In this document: positions 60,041 to 64,000 of the stretch, piece by piece
How positions within the stretch are numbered: position 1 is the stretch's first letter
How the letters are laid out: each line of letters begins with the position of its first letter
NCBI GenBank assembly: GCA_017744935.1
Contig: JAGIAI010000041.1
Location: forward strand, 21,436 to 85,435
Reading direction: 5' to 3'
DNA: 64,000 nucleotides
Source: Variovorax sp.
GTDB lineage: Bacteria; Pseudomonadota; Gammaproteobacteria; Burkholderiales; Burkholderiaceae_C
The notes under the pieces: model-generated
Told to the model about the DNA's origin: nothing
What the model saw: only the letters and a program-made list of their open reading frames with translations
The model's database searches: none
Made by a program: the position numbers and the translations under genes

Positions 60041-60823
60041 ATGATCCGTTCCCTCTACGTGGCCAAGTCCGGCCTCGAAGCCCAGCAGACACAGCTCGAC
60101 GTCGTCTCCAACAACCTCGCCAACGTCTCCACCACCGGCTTCAAGAAAAGCCGCGCGGTGTTCGAAGACCTGCTCTACCAGAACATCCGCCAGGTCGGCG
60201 GGCAGACGTCCGACCAGACGCGCCTGCCTTCGGGCCTGCAGGTCGGCACCGGCGTGCGCGTGGTCGCCACCGAACGCATGCACTCGCAAGGCAACCTGAC
60301 CAAGACCGACAACCCGAAGGATGTCGCGATCAATGGCTCGGGCTTCTTCCAGGTCACGATGCCCGACGGCACGATGGCCTACACGCGCGACGGCTCGTTC
60401 CAGACCAACGCCGACGGCCAGCTCGTGACCGCGAGCGGCTACACGATCGAGCCCGCGATCAACATCCCGCAGAACGCCACCAGCCTCACGATCGGTCGCG
60501 ACGGCATCGTGTCGGTCACGCAGGCCGGCAGCCAGGCGACGGTGCAGGTCGGCCAGCTCCAGATCGCGACCTTCCTGAACCCGACGGGCCTGCAGAGCAT
60601 GGGCGAGAACCTCTACACCGAGACCGACTCGTCGGGCGCACCGAATGTCGTGAACCCCGGCGTCGATGGCGCGGGCGTGCTGACGCAGGGTTACACCGAA
60701 GCGTCCAACGTCAACGTGGTGGAAGAGCTGGTCAACATGATCGCGACGCAGCGCGCGTACGAGATCAACAGCAAGGCGATTCAAACGTCCGACCAGATGC
60801 TCGCGCGACTTGCGCAACTGTGA
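60041..60823 (+). CDS. flgG: Flagellar basal-body rod protein FlgG
   Basis: [47 protein letters not shown]. Confidence 0.97.
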   Translation: MIRSLYVAKSGLEAQQTQLDVVSNNLANVSTTGFKKSRAVFEDLLYQNIRQVGGQTSDQTRLPSGLQVGTGVRVVATERMHSQGNLTKTDNPKDVAINGSGFFQVTMPDGTMAYTRDGSFQTNADGQLVTASGYTIEPAINIPQNATSLTIGRDGIVSVTQAGSQATVQVGQLQIATFLNPTGLQSMGENLYTETDSSGAPNVVNPGVDGAGVLTQGYTEASNVNVVEELVNMIATQRAYEINSKAIQTSDQMLARLAQL

Positions 60824-60825
60824 CC

Positions 60826-61539
60826 ATGAGCTCCCCCACGCTGCACGCATTCCGTATCGCTTCGCCATGGCGCATGGCGCTGGCGAGCGTGGCGCTCGTT
60901 CTTTTCGCCGGCTGCGCACAGATCCCGCGCGATCCGCTCGTGCATCAACCGATGACCGCGCGCGCCGACGACATCAACCAGCTGCCGAGCCGGTCGCGTA
61001 CGGGCGCGATCTTCCAGGACAACGGCCGCGGCATCGCGCTGTTCGAGGATCGTCGGCCGCGCAGCATCGGGGACATCCTGACCATCGTCATCAGCGAAAA
61101 GCTCAACGCCAGCAAGAACTCGGCTGCGAACGCGAACCGCAACGGAAGCATGACCGCGGCCTTCGATCCGATTCCGAAGGTGCTCAAGGGCCTCCTGAAC
61201 GACCAGGATGCAAAGCTGTCCGGCACGTCGGCGTTCACCGGCAAGGGCGGCGCCAATGCCACGAATACGTTCAACAGCACGATCACGGTCACCGTCACCG
61301 ACGTGCTGCCCAACGGCAACCTGCTCGTGAGTGGCGAAAAGCAGATGGGCATCAACCAGGGGACGGAGTTCATCCGCTTCTCCGGCGTGGTGAATCCGCG
61401 CACCGTCACCGGCGTCAACACCGTGCTCTCGACCCAGGTGGCGGATGCACGCATCGAATACACGGCCAAGGGCTACATCGACGAAGCGCAGAACATGGGA
61501 TGGCTCCAGCGCTTCTTCCTGAACGTAGCTCCATTCTGA
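60826..61539 (+). CDS. flgH: Flagellar L-ring protein FlgH
   Basis: Lipobox [54 protein letters not shown]. Confidence 0.95.
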   Translation: MSSPTLHAFRIASPWRMALASVALVLFAGCAQIPRDPLVHQPMTARADDINQLPSRSRTGAIFQDNGRGIALFEDRRPRSIGDILTIVISEKLNASKNSAANANRNGSMTAAFDPIPKVLKGLLNDQDAKLSGTSAFTGKGGANATNTFNSTITVTVTDVLPNGNLLVSGEKQMGINQGTEFIRFSGVVNPRTVTGVNTVLSTQVADARIEYTAKGYIDEAQNMGWLQRFFLNVAPF

Positions 61540-61540
61540 T

Positions 61541-62668
61541 ATGACACACCCCCAGTCTTCGCGCACTCTGAGTCGCTTCGCCGCACTCGCTCTCGCTTGC
61601 GCCCTTTCTTTTGTTGCGCCTGTGCATGCCGAGCGGCTCAAGGAGCTGGCGACGATCCAGGGCGTTCGTGACAACCCGTTGATCGGCTACGGCCTGATGG
61701 TGGGTCTGGATGGCACCGGCGACCAGACGATGCAGACGCCGTTCACCACGCAGAGCCTGAACAACATGCTCCAGCAGCTCGGGATCACGATGCCGCAGGG
61801 CGTGAACATGCAGCTCAAGAACGTGGCCGCGGTGATGGTCACGGCCACGCTACCTTCGTTCGCGCGGCCGGGGCAGGCGATCGACGTCACGGTGTCCTCG
61901 ATGGGCAATGCCAAGAGCCTGCGCGGCGGGACGTTGTTGATGACGCCGCTCAAGGGCGTCGACGGTGCGGTCTACGCGATCGCGCAGGGCAACATGGTCG
62001 TCGGCGGCGCAGGTGCTTCGGCCAATGGCAGCAAGGTCCAGATCAACCAGCTCAGCTCAGGGCGCATCCCATCGGGCGCGATCGTCGAACGCACGGTGGA
62101 GTCCGCGGTGGGCGGCGAAGGAGGCAATCTCACGGTCGAGCTGATGCGTTCCGACTTCGGTACTGCGCAACGCGCCGTCGAAGCGATCAATCGGCAGTTC
62201 GGCCCCGTGGCCGAAGCGGTGGATGCGCGCGTGATCCGCGTCAGCGCACCAGAGACGCCGCAGGACCGCGTGGGCTTCCTCGCACGGCTCGAAGGGCTCG
62301 AAGTCACGCCGACGCAGGCCGTCGCGCGCGTGGTCATCAATGCGCGCACCGGCTCCGTGGTCATGAACCAGGCGGTGCGGGTGAGCGAATGCGCGGTCGC
62401 GCACGGCAACCTGTCGGTCGTCATCAACACCCAGCCGGTGGTCAGCCAGCCGGAGCCGTTCTCGCGCGGTCGCACGGTCGAATCGGCGCAGTCGGAGATC
62501 TCGGTCAACCAGGGCAGCGGCGCGCTGCAGATGGTGCGCGGCAGCGCTTCGCTGTCCGACGTGATCAAGGGCCTCAATGCGCTCGGCGCGAATCCGCAGG
62601 ACCTCGTCTCCATCCTGCAGGCCATGAAGACGGCTGGTGCCCTGCGCGCCGAGCTCGAGATCATCTGA
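61541..62668 (+). CDS. flgI: Flagellar P-ring protein FlgI
   Basis: [52 protein letters not shown]. Confidence 0.97.
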   Translation: MTHPQSSRTLSRFAALALACALSFVAPVHAERLKELATIQGVRDNPLIGYGLMVGLDGTGDQTMQTPFTTQSLNNMLQQLGITMPQGVNMQLKNVAAVMVTATLPSFARPGQAIDVTVSSMGNAKSLRGGTLLMTPLKGVDGAVYAIAQGNMVVGGAGASANGSKVQINQLSSGRIPSGAIVERTVESAVGGEGGNLTVELMRSDFGTAQRAVEAINRQFGPVAEAVDARVIRVSAPETPQDRVGFLARLEGLEVTPTQAVARVVINARTGSVVMNQAVRVSECAVAHGNLSVVINTQPVVSQPEPFSRGRTVESAQSEISVNQGSGALQMVRGSASLSDVIKGLNALGANPQDLVSILQAMKTAGALRAELEII

Positions 62669-62676
62669 GGACGGAC

Positions 62677-63660
62677 ATGGCGATCACTGCTACGCCTGCT
62701 TCGAGCATCGCCGATACGAGCCGCAGCGGCGCCCTCGACCAGCGCTTCGCGCTCGACGTGCAGGGTGTCGATGCGCTCAAGCGCACCACCCGCACCTCGC
62801 CGGAAGAGGGCCTGCGTCAAGTCTCGCGCCAGTTCGAGGCGATGTTCATGAACATGGTGCTCAAGAGCATGCGCGAAGCGACGCCGAAAAGCGGTCTCTT
62901 CGACAGCCAGAGCGAAAAGATCTACACCTCGATGCTTGACCAGCAGCTCGCGCAGAACCTCTCGGGGCGCGGCGTCGGCCTTGCCGAGGCCATGCTGGTG
63001 CAGCTGCAGCGCCAGGTCGCATCGGGTTCGACCAACATGGATGTCGAGGCGGCGCCGATGTCGCTCCTGCCGCGCGGCGGGTTTCCGCTGAAGGCGGACT
63101 CGGGTATTCCGCTGGGCTCGGCACCGGCGCCGTCCACGCGCGTCGATCTGAGCCTCTACCAGGTTAACAACGACCGCGGCAGCAGTTCGGCCGCGACCGC
63201 ATCGCTGCAGGGCCATGTCGATGCCTTCGTCGATCGCATGGGCGCATCGGCGCAGGCCGCGAGCGAAGCCAGCGGCGTGCCTGCGCCGCTGATCCTCGCG
63301 CAGGCTGCACTCGAATCGGGTTGGGGCAAGCGCGAGATCCGCGCCGACGACGGCACGCAGAGCTTCAACCTGTTCGGCATCAAGGCCGACAAGAGCTGGC
63401 AGGGCCGCACGGTCGAGACCACCACCACCGAATACGTCGATGGGGAGCCGCAGCGCGTGCGCGCCAAGTTCCGGGCCTACGACTCCTACGAGGAAGCCTT
63501 CACCGACTACGCGCGCTTCATGACGCGCAATCCGCGTTACGCCAATGTGGTCACGGCCGGCGACCCGACCGAAGCGGCCCACGGCCTGCAGCGCGCCGGC
63601 TACGCCACCGATCCGCAGTACGGCCAGAAGCTCGTCCGGATCATGCAGAAATTCGGCTGA
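62677..63660 (+). CDS. flgJ: Flagellar rod assembly protein/muramidase FlgJ
   Basis: N-terminal rod-binding domain (QFEAMFMNMVLKSMREATPKSGLFDSQSEKIYTSMLDQQLAQNLS) and C-terminal peptidoglycan hydrolase domain (AQAALESGWGKREI). Confidence 0.95.
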   Translation: MAITATPASSIADTSRSGALDQRFALDVQGVDALKRTTRTSPEEGLRQVSRQFEAMFMNMVLKSMREATPKSGLFDSQSEKIYTSMLDQQLAQNLSGRGVGLAEAMLVQLQRQVASGSTNMDVEAAPMSLLPRGGFPLKADSGIPLGSAPAPSTRVDLSLYQVNNDRGSSSAATASLQGHVDAFVDRMGASAQAASEASGVPAPLILAQAALESGWGKREIRADDGTQSFNLFGIKADKSWQGRTVETTTTEYVDGEPQRVRAKFRAYDSYEEAFTDYARFMTRNPRYANVVTAGDPTEAAHGLQRAGYATDPQYGQKLVRIMQKFG

Positions 63661-63710
63661 TCTGCCGATAGCCAACAAACCCACTCGCACAGCCAACGCA
63701 AAGGAACCCC

Positions 63711-64000
63711 ATGGCAGAGATCACGACCCTCCAGCCCCGCACGGGCGGCGCCGCTTCTCAGGCCCTCGCCAACGCGGGACGGCTGGAGGTGGTCACCTTC
63801 ACCCTCGGCGACGAGGAATACGGCATCGACATCCAGAAGGTGCAGGAGCTGCGCGGCTACGACGCCGTCACGCGCATTGCGAACGCGCCGGATTTCATCA
63901 AGGGCGTGGTGAACCTGCGCGGGATCATCGTGCCGATCATCGACATGCGTATCCGCTTCGGCATCGGGGCGCCGAGCTATGACCAGTTCACGGTGGTGAT
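63711..64000 (+). CDS. cheW: Chemotaxis coupling protein CheW, 3' truncated by window edge
   Basis: Frame open to the window end: [59 protein letters not shown]. Confidence 0.93.
   Translation, partial: MAEITTLQPRTGGAASQALANAGRLEVVTFTLGDEEYGIDIQKVQELRGYDAVTRIANAPDFIKGVVNLRGIIVPIIDMRIRFGIGAPSYDQFTVV

Overview
High-GC betaproteobacterial chromosome segment, Variovorax/Comamonadaceae-like by protein style (an inference, not verified). From left to right: a sugar ABC transporter operon truncated at the left edge; small DUF3016-like and SPW-repeat genes; a two-gene operon encoding a metacaspase-like peptidase and a ~1979-aa protein with two alpha/beta-hydrolase motifs plus a CHAT (caspase-like) domain, divergent from an HTH-like/Sel1-repeat gene; a D-tartrate dehydratase/SDR/Bug/DHDPS-family catabolic cluster; a TRAP transporter; IorAB; a PQQ-type dehydrogenase with cytochrome c; a large purine uptake and catabolism region (xdhAB, NCS2 permease, nucleoside-type ABC transporter with two BMP proteins, Rieske oxygenase, adenosine and guanine deaminases) interrupted by a phospholipase C gene and a glycan-modification gene pair; housekeeping genes (dcd, ypfJ-like, rhlE, apaH, CNNM-type, zinc-type dehydrogenase); and a flagellar cluster (flgN, flgM, flgA, flgBCDEFGHIJ, then cheW, truncated at the right edge). 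Best candidate for an undescribed system: the metacaspase + hydrolase/LCAT/CHAT operon (4177-10981) with its divergent candidate regulator (11227-11751). Other direct sequence signals: a pair of inverted structured elements with compensatory changes (17158-17392), a four-copy intergenic repeat family, a five-half-site Pho-box array before the phospholipase C gene, a near-consensus sigma-28 promoter for flgM, and phased CATAT repeats before guaD. No rRNA, tRNA or CRISPR array was recognised. All assignments come from reading the sequence only; no database search was run.
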